From assembly GCF_033100115.1 (NCBI RefSeq), contig NZ_CP136910.1, forward strand, positions 1,984,001 through 2,048,000: DNA of 64,000 bases, given 5' to 3'. The notes beneath the pieces were generated by a model. That model was not told where the DNA came from. It saw nothing but the letters and a program-made list of their open reading frames with translations, and did no database searches. The translations under genes and the position numbers were made by a program. Numbering within the stretch: the first letter of the stretch is position 1; every line of letters starts with the position of its first letter. This document shows positions 43,418-50,298 of this stretch, one piece after another. The stretch is from Anaerocolumna sp. AGMB13020. GTDB taxonomy: Bacteria; Bacillota; Clostridia; Lachnospirales; Lachnospiraceae.

Positions 43418-44665
43418 TTAATCTAAACCGTTAAAAGAAGGATATGCAACTTCGCCGTGTTCAACCAAATCAAGTCCCTGTGCTTCTTCTTCCTGTGTTA
43501 CTTTAATAGGCATTACTTTCTTAATGACAAAAACAATGATAAAGGTAGCGATACCTGCAAAGGCGATTGTAATTACAATACTTAAGACCTGAGCTACAAA
43601 TAATTTAACCTCTCCAAATAAAAGTCCGTTCCACTGTGCACCGGAATTGATGGAAGTCTGAGTAAATAATCCGGTAGCGATTCCTCCCCAAATACCACCA
43701 AGACCATGGCAGCCAAATGCATCAAGGGCATCATCATAGCCAAATTTGGCCTTGATCTTTGTCATACCGAAATAGCAGATAGGGCTTACCAGCAAACCAA
43801 TGATTAGTGATGCCCAGATAGGCACAAAACCTGCTCCTGGTGTAATCGCTACAAGACCGACAACAGCACCGGTACAAGCTCCTAAAATAGTAGGTTTTCC
43901 ATGAAGAACCTTTTCAATAAGCATCCAGGACAGAAGAGCCGCTGCCGCTGAAGTATTTGTAGTTACAAATGCATGAGCCGCCAGTCCGTCTGCTGCTAAA
44001 GCACTGCCGCCGTTAAAGCCAAACCAGCCAAACCAAAGAAGTGCTGCACCAAGTACTACAAAAGGAATGTTATGGGGTTTGTAAGGTACTACTCCATATT
44101 CTCTGCGCTTTCCAAGTAAGATACAAGCTACAAGTCCGGATACGCCGGAGCTTATATGAACTACGTTACCACCGGCAAAATCTACTGCACCCAGCTCTCT
44201 TATAAGACCGCCTACGCTCCAAACCATATGAGCCAGAGGATAGTATACCAGTAAAGACCAGGCAGTTACAAAAACAAATAAAGCTGAGAATTTCATTCTT
44301 CCTGCTACTGCTCCACAGATTAACGCAGGAGTAATAATTGCGAACATCATCTGAAATGCTGCAAATACTGTCTCTGGAATAGTTCCGGCATAATCACCAT
44401 TAGGCTCCATACCAACTCCGTTAAAAAATACTTTGCTAAAATCACCGATAATGCCGCCATGATCATTTCCAAAAGCCAGTGAATAACCAACTGCCACCCA
44501 TAGAACAGCTCCAAGACCTAAAATAAAAAAGCAGGACATTAAAGTATTGATAGCATTCTTTCTTCTTTCCATACCTGCATAGAAAAATGCAAGTCCCGGC
44601 GTCATCAGGAGAACCAATGCACTGCTGACAATTATAAAAGCGGTGTTGCCATTATTAATTTCCAT
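43418..44665 (-). CDS. amtB: Ammonium transporter
   Basis: The 415-residue protein has eleven hydrophobic helices of the Amt/Rh family. Typical motifs are TPGLAFFYAGMERRKNA, GGNVVHISSGVSGLVACILLG, LLWFGWFGFNGGSAL and DALDAFGCHGLGGIWGGIATGLF; the last contains the pore His of the HGxGG motif. It imports ammonium. The gene has a consensus promoter (44870-44897) and a ~200-base leader with two successive terminator-like hairpins, which points to attenuation by nitrogen status. glnB follows after 35 bases. Confidence 0.95.
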   Translation of the reverse strand: MEINNGNTAFIIVSSALVLLMTPGLAFFYAGMERRKNAINTLMSCFFILGLGAVLWVAVGYSLAFGNDHGGIIGDFSKVFFNGVGMEPNGDYAGTIPETVFAAFQMMFAIITPALICGAVAGRMKFSALFVFVTAWSLLVYYPLAHMVWSVGGLIRELGAVDFAGGNVVHISSGVSGLVACILLGKRREYGVVPYKPHNIPFVVLGAALLWFGWFGFNGGSALAADGLAAHAFVTTNTSAAAALLSWMLIEKVLHGKPTILGACTGAVVGLVAITPGAGFVPIWASLIIGLLVSPICYFGMTKIKAKFGYDDALDAFGCHGLGGIWGGIATGLFTQTSINSGAQWNGLLFGEVKLFVAQVLSIVITIAFAGIATFIIVFVIKKVMPIKVTQEEEAQGLDLVEHGEVAYPSFNGLD

Positions 44666-44756
44666 AATTTATACCTTCCTTTTGATAGTCTACGTTAATT
44701 TTATACGTTAATTCAGTACTTCTATACTTCGATAAAGCGTCCAGGCAATTAAAAAA

Positions 44757-44810
44757 GCAGCTCACGAAAGCAAAGGTATACGGCCGTCTGATACCAAATC
44801 CACTTGCTGC
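44757..44810 (-). terminator. amtB leader hairpin 2 (terminator-like)
   Basis: GCAGCAAG...CTT...GCTGC encloses an inner GGTAT/ATACC stem and is followed by TTTTTT (44751-44756). It lies 85 bases upstream of the amtB start. Confidence 0.65.
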
Positions 44811-44823
44811 ATAAACAAAAAAA

Positions 44824-44855
44824 GGCAATTACCCTATAAATATAGAATAATCGCC
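44824..44855 (-). terminator. amtB leader hairpin 1 (terminator-like)
   Basis: GGCGATTA and TAATTGCC (one mismatch) with an inner CTATA/TATAG-type stem are followed by TTTTTTT (44817-44823). It starts only about 10 bases after the predicted transcription start. Confidence 0.7.
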
Positions 44856-44869
44856 TTCGACTTTAATAA

Positions 44870-44897
44870 ATTATACATCATATTTCTTAAATGTCAA
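44870..44897 (-). promoter_or_regulatory. SigA promoter of amtB-glnB
   Basis: Perfect TTGACA (44892-44897), a 16-bp spacer and perfect TATAAT (44870-44875) on the minus strand. Confidence 0.85.
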
Positions 44898-45022
44898 ATA
44901 TAATTTTCTCCATCTTTCATTATCCTGCATTTTGCAGTATAAGATGATAGCTTTCCTAATTTCACTAGTGCAGAATGCACAATACAGATGGACAAATATG
45001 TATGATTATACCAAAATCACCA

Positions 45023-45727
45023 TCAGCTGAAAAGTCCCTGGTAATAGCCGAATAAGTCCAATGCAAGGAGCAGACCCATTAGGATCAACAGTACCGCAGA
45101 TATCTTCTTAATAGTCTCCATATGATTTCTTATGAAGCTGTTTAGAAATTTAAGATGAGGAAATAACATTGTCATTATAAGAAAAGGAATCCCTAACCCC
45201 AGTGAAAATAACAGCAGCAGGAATACTCCCTCATATAGTGTTGCTGTCTGAGAGGCTAACAGCAATGCCGAACCTAAGAAAGGACCAAGGCAGGGTGTCC
45301 AGCCAAAGGAAAATGCAAACCCAAAAATCATGCTGGAAAAGAACTTCAGGTTATGAGTGTTCACACTTCTTGTACTGGTTCTGTTCAAGAGCTTCAGCTT
45401 AAGAATCCCCATAAAATGCAGTCCAAAGATTATCATAATAACTCCACTGACCCGCTGCAGCAGTTCCTGGTATTCCCGCAGCAGCTGTCCAAGGGCAGAT
45501 GCAGTGGCCCCTAAAATAACAAAGACCGTGGTAAAGCCTGCAATAAAACCCAGGGTATTAAGTAATAATCTTTTATTATTCTTTTTTTCCTCTGCATTCC
45601 CTCCAAGATACATGAGATATACAGGCAGCATGGGAAAGATACACGGTGAAATAAAGCTAAGGATTCCTTCTGTGAATACCAACCAGGCCAGGTACGGGGT
45701 CAGTTCTTCTGCCGTTTTCAGAAGCAT
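45023..45727 (-). CDS. ccdA: Cytochrome c biogenesis protein CcdA (thiol-disulfide transporter)
   Basis: The 234-residue protein has six transmembrane helices and the two redox cysteines of the CcdA/DsbD-beta family: FISPCIFPMLPVYL in helix 1 and FGWTPCLGPFLGSAL in helix 4. It carries reducing equivalents across the membrane to an extracytoplasmic thioredoxin-like protein. It starts one base into the stop of the TlpA-like gene, which is its likely partner. No cytochrome c genes are in the window, so the pair may keep surface or spore proteins reduced or repair oxidised ones. Confidence 0.93.
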   Translation of the reverse strand: MLLKTAEELTPYLAWLVFTEGILSFISPCIFPMLPVYLMYLGGNAEEKKNNKRLLLNTLGFIAGFTTVFVILGATASALGQLLREYQELLQRVSGVIMIIFGLHFMGILKLKLLNRTSTRSVNTHNLKFFSSMIFGFAFSFGWTPCLGPFLGSALLLASQTATLYEGVFLLLLFSLGLGIPFLIMTMLFPHLKFLNSFIRNHMETIKKISAVLLILMGLLLALDLFGYYQGLFS

Positions 45728-46401
45728 TATTCTGCCTCCTCTATCATCTGGGCTACCTTCGAATATTCCGTTTTGCCAAGAACATAATCGGATAAACGCC
45801 CTTCTCTGTCGATTACAACAGTTGTAGGTATACTGTTTATGCCAAATATACCTCCACCAACTTCACCGGTATCATAAAGTATCGGAAAAGTAAGCCCCTC
45901 TTTTTCTATATAATTATTCGCTTTCTTTTCTGTTTCACGCTTTCCGTCGGTCTGATTCAACATTAATAGCACAGCATCCTCAGATGCTGCAAGTTCATCA
46001 TATAACTTTTGAAATTCCGGCATTTCCTCTTTGCAGGGGGGGCACCAGCTGGCCCAGAAGTTAAGTACCACCACTTTCCCGGCATAATCAGAAAGGCTGA
46101 CTTCTTCGCCTTCTGAGGACTTTAAGGTAAAGTCGGGCACGATAGGTTTTTCTTCTACTGCAGCATTCTCCTCCTTTGTGCCTATATCCTCTCCTTCCTG
46201 CTCAGACTGTGTATTGTTGCTATCCTCATTGAAGTCATTTTCTTCTGTGGTTTTATTTCCTTCTGTGGTTTTATTTTCTTCTGTTGCTTTATTTCCTGTC
46301 TGATTTTTTTCTGCCTTATCACAGGCAGTAAGCCCTACTGACAATAGCAGAACGGCTACAACCAGCATAAGGATTATGATTGTTTTTTTTACTTTACTCA
46401 A
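45727..46401 (-). CDS. TlpA/ResA-like thioredoxin lipoprotein
   Basis: The 224-residue protein has a lipoprotein signal (VAVLLLSVGLTACDK, lipobox LTAC), a low-complexity Asn/Thr/Glu linker of ~55 residues, and a thioredoxin fold (about residues 85-224). The active site is FWASWCPPCKEEMPEF, and the cis-proline loop GINSIPTTVV. AAAGGAG with a five-base spacer points to the TTG codon at 46401 as start. It should act outside the membrane, with CcdA as electron donor. A hairpin AAAGCC/GGCTTT sits in its leader at about 46423-46443. Confidence 0.9.
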   Translation of the reverse strand: MSKVKKTIIILMLVVAVLLLSVGLTACDKAEKNQTGNKATEENKTTEGNKTTEENDFNEDSNNTQSEQEGEDIGTKEENAAVEEKPIVPDFTLKSSEGEEVSLSDYAGKVVVLNFWASWCPPCKEEMPEFQKLYDELAASEDAVLLMLNQTDGKRETEKKANNYIEKEGLTFPILYDTGEVGGGIFGINSIPTTVVIDREGRLSDYVLGKTEYSKVAQMIEEAE

Positions 46402-46581
46402 ATATTGCTCCTTTCACTGAAAAGCCCCGGGAAGAAGGCTTTGTTGCTTGCTTTTACAGTACATTTCCATTATACTGTTTAAAGAAATAATTCATCACTG
46501 TTCTTTACAAGTTGAATTAATTTTAACTGTATTATGTGTGTCAAAAACATTTCAAGTACTGAGAAAGGTATGGTTATTACT

Positions 46582-46803
46582 ATGAAGAACCTAAAACGTA
46601 TTGGTGCAATCTTAATCGTAGTATTGCTGTTGTCCCTATACGGACTCACGCTTTATGCCGGGCTTACCGCTTCTCCCGATTATCAGAGCCTGCTTATGGC
46701 ATCTATCTACTCAACTACCATGATACCGCTTATGCTGTATGCCTATATGTTAGTCTACAGGCTCCTGAAAAAGCGTGCAGAGGAAGAAGCCAAAAGAAAG
46801 TAA
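46582..46803 (+). CDS. Small two-helix membrane protein
   Basis: The 73-residue protein has two hydrophobic segments (IGAILIVVLLLSLYGLTLYAGL and LLMASIYSTTMIPLMLYAYMLVYRLL) and a charged C-terminus, KKRAEEEAKRK. The exact start is not decided: GAGAAAGG is too close to the ATG at 46570 and too far from the one at 46582. Its stop is directly adjacent to the stop of the convergent rarA gene. No family was recognised. Confidence 0.6.
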   Translation: MKNLKRIGAILIVVLLLSLYGLTLYAGLTASPDYQSLLMASIYSTTMIPLMLYAYMLVYRLLKKRAEEEAKRK

Positions 46804-48129
46804 TTATTCTGCTTCTCTCTTAATTCGATTAAGATGCTCTTTCAGGTCTTTTTCATAACCCTCATCGGATAGTTCATAAAAAGTCCGGTCCTTTAAGGCG
46901 TCGGGTAAATACTGCTGTTTGACGTAATGATTCTTAAAGGCATGGGCATACTGGTAATTCAGTCCATGCCCTAATTTATGTGCTCCTTTATAATGCGCAT
47001 CCATAAGATGAGGCGGAATGGGTGGTGTGCTTTCATTCCTGACTGCTTCCATAGCAGCATCAATAGCCATAATAGCCGAGTTGCTCTTAGGAGCGCAGGC
47101 TACATAAGCTGCTGCCTGTGCGAGTATGATTCGCCCTTCCGGCATTCCTATTCTTTCCACCGCCTCCGCAGCCGCATTTGCAACCACAAGGGCATTGGGA
47201 TCCGCATTGGATACATCCTCTGATGCACAGATAACAATTCTTCTTGCAATAAAAGAAACACTTTCTCCTGCATAAAGCATTCTCGCCAGGTAATAAATGG
47301 CGGCATCGGGATCAGAACCTCTCATACTTTTGATAAATGCGGAAATGGTATCGTAATGATTATCTCCTGCCTTATCATATTTAATCGCCCTTTTCTGTAC
47401 ACAATCCTGAGCCACTTCAAGAGTTATGTGTATTTTCCCGTCTTCCCCGCGTTCTGTTGTAAGGATACCAAGTTCGATGGCATTTAGTGCAAGCCTTGCA
47501 TCTCCTCCGGCAATATCAGCCATAAACTCTAAGGCATCCTCTTCAATGACACCATTAAAGTTACCCATGCCCCTATCCTTGTCATTTACAGCTCTTAGCA
47601 GCAATTCCTTGATGTCCTCTTTCTGTAAGGATTTCAGCTCAAATATTACAGAACGAGAGATTAAAGCGCCATTTACCTCAAAATATGGATTCTCCGTTGT
47701 CGCTCCTATCAAAGTAACGGTACCATCCTCCACAAAGGGAAGAAGATAATCCTGCTGCCCTTTGTTGAACCGATGTATCTCATCAATGAATAGTATGGTT
47801 TTGCGATTGTACATCCCAAGGTTTTCTTTTGCCTTACCAATAACCTCCTCCATATCCTTCTTACCGGCAACAGTTGCATTCAATTGAAGAAAGGCTGAAC
47901 TTGTGGTATTGGCTATTACTTTGGCAAGGGTTGTCTTACCTGTTCCAGGCGGGCCGTATAAAATAATAGAACTGAGCTTATCCGCTTTTATGGCCCTGTA
48001 TAACAACTTATCTTTTCCAATTATGTGCTCCTGCCCTACGACCTCATCCAGTGTCTTTGGCCGCAGCCTGCTGGCAAGAGGAGCTTCCTTTTCTTTGTTG
48101 GTTTCTCTCATATATTCAAATAGATCCAT
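46804..48129 (-). CDS. rarA: Replication-associated recombination protein A (RarA/MgsA) AAA+ ATPase
   Basis: The 441-residue protein has LRPKTLDEVVGQEHIIG, Walker A in YGPPGTGKTTLAKVIA, Walker B in TILFIDEIHRFNKGQQD, sensor 1 in GATTENPYFEVN, the arginine finger near ALISRS, and the C-terminal tetramerisation domain (PIPPHLMDAHYKGAHKLGHG). RarA acts at stalled replication forks. Its RBS is part of the family B leader motif. Confidence 0.95.
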   Translation of the reverse strand: MDLFEYMRETNKEKEAPLASRLRPKTLDEVVGQEHIIGKDKLLYRAIKADKLSSIILYGPPGTGKTTLAKVIANTTSSAFLQLNATVAGKKDMEEVIGKAKENLGMYNRKTILFIDEIHRFNKGQQDYLLPFVEDGTVTLIGATTENPYFEVNGALISRSVIFELKSLQKEDIKELLLRAVNDKDRGMGNFNGVIEEDALEFMADIAGGDARLALNAIELGILTTERGEDGKIHITLEVAQDCVQKRAIKYDKAGDNHYDTISAFIKSMRGSDPDAAIYYLARMLYAGESVSFIARRIVICASEDVSNADPNALVVANAAAEAVERIGMPEGRIILAQAAAYVACAPKSNSAIMAIDAAMEAVRNESTPPIPPHLMDAHYKGAHKLGHGLNYQYAHAFKNHYVKQQYLPDALKDRTFYELSDEGYEKDLKEHLNRIKREAE

Positions 48130-48133
48130 ACAT

Positions 48134-48152
48134 CCCTCTCATTCTGCTGCTT
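48134..48152 (-). promoter_or_regulatory. Family B RBS leader (rarA)
   Basis: AAGCAGCAGAATGAGAGG precedes the rarA ATG. It shares AGAATGAGAGG with spoVAD and a close variant with valS; the hairpin part is degenerate here. Confidence 0.3.
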
Positions 48153-48221
48153 AAAAAATCTTATAAAAGGATTCCTGAAGGAGCACTGCTCATTTTCTGG
48201 TGTTTGTTATTTCATAGCGCC

Positions 48222-48258
48222 CATCCGCTCCATCCGCTCCATCCGCTCCATCCGCCTC
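48222..48258. repeat. 9-bp microsatellite
   Basis: Three to four tandem copies of CATCCGCTC between rarA and the DUF4250 gene. Confidence 0.85.
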
Positions 48259-48391
48259 TGTTCTTTATGCAAACCTCTGTTCTTTTATTGTAAAGAATAT
48301 CTCTCCTTCCGTCAACTAAAAGCTTCCTTCCCTATTTTGTTTCATTATGTTCTGTGGTATAATAACAGAAAACACTGCTTAGGAGGACACC

Positions 48392-48568
48392 ATGACACTG
48401 CCCAAGGACCCATTTATACTGCTAAGCTATATTAATACTCAATTAAGAGATAAATATAGCAGCTTAGCAGACTTATGCGAATATCTCGAATTCAATGAGC
48501 AGGAATTAAGAGACCGGCTGAATGTTATTCATTATGAATATGTTCCGGAATTGAATCAGTTTAAATAA
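48392..48568 (+). CDS. DUF4250 domain protein
   Basis: The 58-residue protein begins TLPKDPFILLSYINTQLRD and ends YEYVPELNQFK, which is the whole DUF4250 domain, a small family of Firmicutes. AGGAGG lies six bases before the ATG. It precedes yigZ by ten bases, so the two share a transcript. The function is unknown. Confidence 0.88.
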   Translation: MTLPKDPFILLSYINTQLRDKYSSLADLCEYLEFNEQELRDRLNVIHYEYVPELNQFK

Positions 48569-48578
48569 GGAGTCAGCA

Positions 48579-49232
48579 ATGAACGAAAGCTGCCGTACAA
48601 TATACAGTAAGAGCACAGGTGAAGTAATTGTTAAAAAATCAAGGTTTATAGCCTCCGTTTTTCCCATCTCCTCTGAAGAAGAAGCCCTTCAATTAATCGA
48701 GCAGGTGAAAAAAGAGCATTCCGGAGCAAGGCACAACTGTTTTGCATATGTTGCAGGAAGCAAAGATACGATCAAGCGCTTAAGCGACGACGGCGAACCT
48801 GCCAAGACTGCCGGCCTTCCTATAATGGATTTGATATTGCTTGAGAAGCTTCACAATATCCTGATCGTGGTGACCAGGTATTTCGGCGGAACCCTTCTTG
48901 GAACAGGCGGACTTGTCCATGCATATCAAAGTGCTGCCAAGGAAGGTATTAAGAATGCTGTCATCATAGAAAAAGAAGAAGGCTGGAAGACAGATATCCT
49001 GATAGACTATACCTTAGCCGGAAAACTCAAATATAATATCTCGCAAATGGGTATTTACCTCCTTGAAGAGGAATATACCGATAAGGTAAAGCTTTCCTTG
49101 CTTATACCGACTAATGCTTTCGATGAATTCGAAAGGAGCCTTTTAGAAGTATCAGCCGGTGCTGTTAAAGTTCCAAAGGAAGAAATACTGGCATATGCTA
49201 TGGTTAATGGTAACCTTGAAATTTTTAAGTAA
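48579..49232 (+). CDS. yigZ: YigZ family protein (IMPACT/UPF0029)
   Basis: The 217-residue protein has the IMPACT N-terminal domain: VIVKKSRFIASVFPI, HNCFAYVAG, SDDGEPAKTAGLPI and VVTRYFGGTLLGTGGLVHAY. A C-terminal UPF0029 domain follows. The family is conserved in bacteria and eukaryotes; a role in translation or proline peptide handling is proposed for relatives, but the bacterial activity is not settled. TAAGGAG precedes the ATG. A strong terminator follows at 49284-49328. Confidence 0.92.
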   Translation: MNESCRTIYSKSTGEVIVKKSRFIASVFPISSEEEALQLIEQVKKEHSGARHNCFAYVAGSKDTIKRLSDDGEPAKTAGLPIMDLILLEKLHNILIVVTRYFGGTLLGTGGLVHAYQSAAKEGIKNAVIIEKEEGWKTDILIDYTLAGKLKYNISQMGIYLLEEEYTDKVKLSLLIPTNAFDEFERSLLEVSAGAVKVPKEEILAYAMVNGNLEIFK

Positions 49233-49283
49233 AACACATTGAAAACCGATGCCCCCTCTGGAACCTCCCACTTTGCCGCAAAA

Positions 49284-49328
49284 TAAAAAGGAAAAAGAAT
49301 TCACTCTGTAAATTCTTTTTCCTTTTTA
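49284..49328 (+). terminator. Terminator after yigZ
   Basis: TAAAAAGGAAAAAGAATT and its complement form an ~18-bp A/T-rich stem with a 9-base loop, ending in CCTTTTTA. It is nearly symmetrical, so it could also serve the convergent DUF6514 gene. Confidence 0.8.
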
Positions 49329-49394
49329 TTCAGCTTAGTTTGTTATTATTCTATTATACCGTATTATCGTGTCTAGCATATTCTTCCGATATTC

Positions 49395-49688
49395 TTATAA
49401 TGTGTATTCCGAAACTAAATCGTCTACAATTTCTAGCATCGTAATCAGCGTGACTTCATTTTTCCAGAGTTTATGTATCATGTCTTTCACCGTCTCCTTT
49501 GAATAAGAAATCGGCTCTGAATATTCTACTAACAGATGATCTTTCATATGTTGAAAAATCTTTATGCCGTATAGTTTCTCATGCTCTGTCTGGCTTCTGC
49601 TTTCTTCCACCAGATAGTAATCAAATACCAATTCGTTATTGTCTTCCAGCACTATCTTTTTTGTTCCCTCTAAGAATAATTTTTCCAT
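49395..49688 (-). CDS. DUF6514 family protein
   Basis: The 97-residue protein reads NNELVFDYYLVEESR ... YGIKIFQ ... VEYSEPISYSKETVKDMIHKLW ... TLLEIVDDLV-like TMLEIVDDLVSEYTL, the pattern of DUF6514, a small Clostridia family. GGAGGGG precedes the ATG at 49688 with a short spacer, so I use that start and not the ATG at 49730. The function is unknown. Confidence 0.82.
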   Translation of the reverse strand: MEKLFLEGTKKIVLEDNNELVFDYYLVEESRSQTEHEKLYGIKIFQHMKDHLLVEYSEPISYSKETVKDMIHKLWKNEVTLITMLEIVDDLVSEYTL

Positions 49689-50298
49689 GGCCCCTCCAAA
49701 AATTCTGAAAATTTGTAAATAACACTGCAATAATAGAAATAATAAACTATGGTTATTATAACTTCACCACAATATAAAATAAAGAGATAATTTTTTGATT
49801 AAAAGCCGATAAAAGAAGCTTTCAACCTATATTACACGATGTGTAAAAAAATGGGTCTTATAAACATAGTTTACCATAGAGTTTGTGATTTTTCTAACAT
49901 TTTTAGAGTTTTTTTGAATGCTACATTTTGTTGCCTATGTGCATAAATACATATTTTCTTACATATATCTCAATCATTTTGTATATACTTAACATATTGA
50001 TTTTATTTTTTATATTGTTTAGTGACATAACTAATAATACTGGATGGATTTTTTAAGATAAATTATAACATTTTTAACAATTTTTATATTTTTTAGCAAT
50101 CGTTTCCTCTTGTAAATTCTGAGTGTTCTGCTTTGAGAATTCTGATTGTTCCGATTGCTTACCGTAAGAATGGCGTATAGTAAAAAATCCTTTATTTTAA
50201 AGGCTTAATTTGATATAATAACGAAAGAAAGAAGGTTATACCCTTTATCGAATAGAGAATATTCAATAGCAGATTGGATATTCAGGAAAGAGGTTATT
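49689..50298. other. Long AT-rich intergenic region before the PBP gene
   Basis: About 610 bases of strongly AT-rich DNA with no credible gene. It contains a small palindrome TTACACGATGTGTAA (49832-49846) and, near the PBP gene, TATAAT at 50214-50219 with only a weak -35 (TTTATT, 17 bp upstream). The divergent promoters of the DUF6514 and PBP genes must lie here. Confidence 0.5.

Larger units (their letters stand above)
44666..45022. other. amtB leader and promoter region
   Basis: The 357-base gap holds, on the minus strand, the amtB promoter (44870-44897), hairpin 1 (44824-44855), hairpin 2 (44757-44810) and the short amtB 5' end. The part from 44898 to 45022 has no feature I can name. Confidence 0.7.

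Noticed and set aside
44757..44810. GCAAAGG-containing hairpin as a cyclic-di-GMP riboswitch before amtB
   Set aside because: The conserved tetraloop receptor and second helix are not present; a terminator explains the stem and T-run better.
48051..48293. Plus-strand frame ending in HPLHPLHP repeats
   Set aside because: It reads the 9-bp microsatellite and the antisense of rarA; there is no ribosome binding site.
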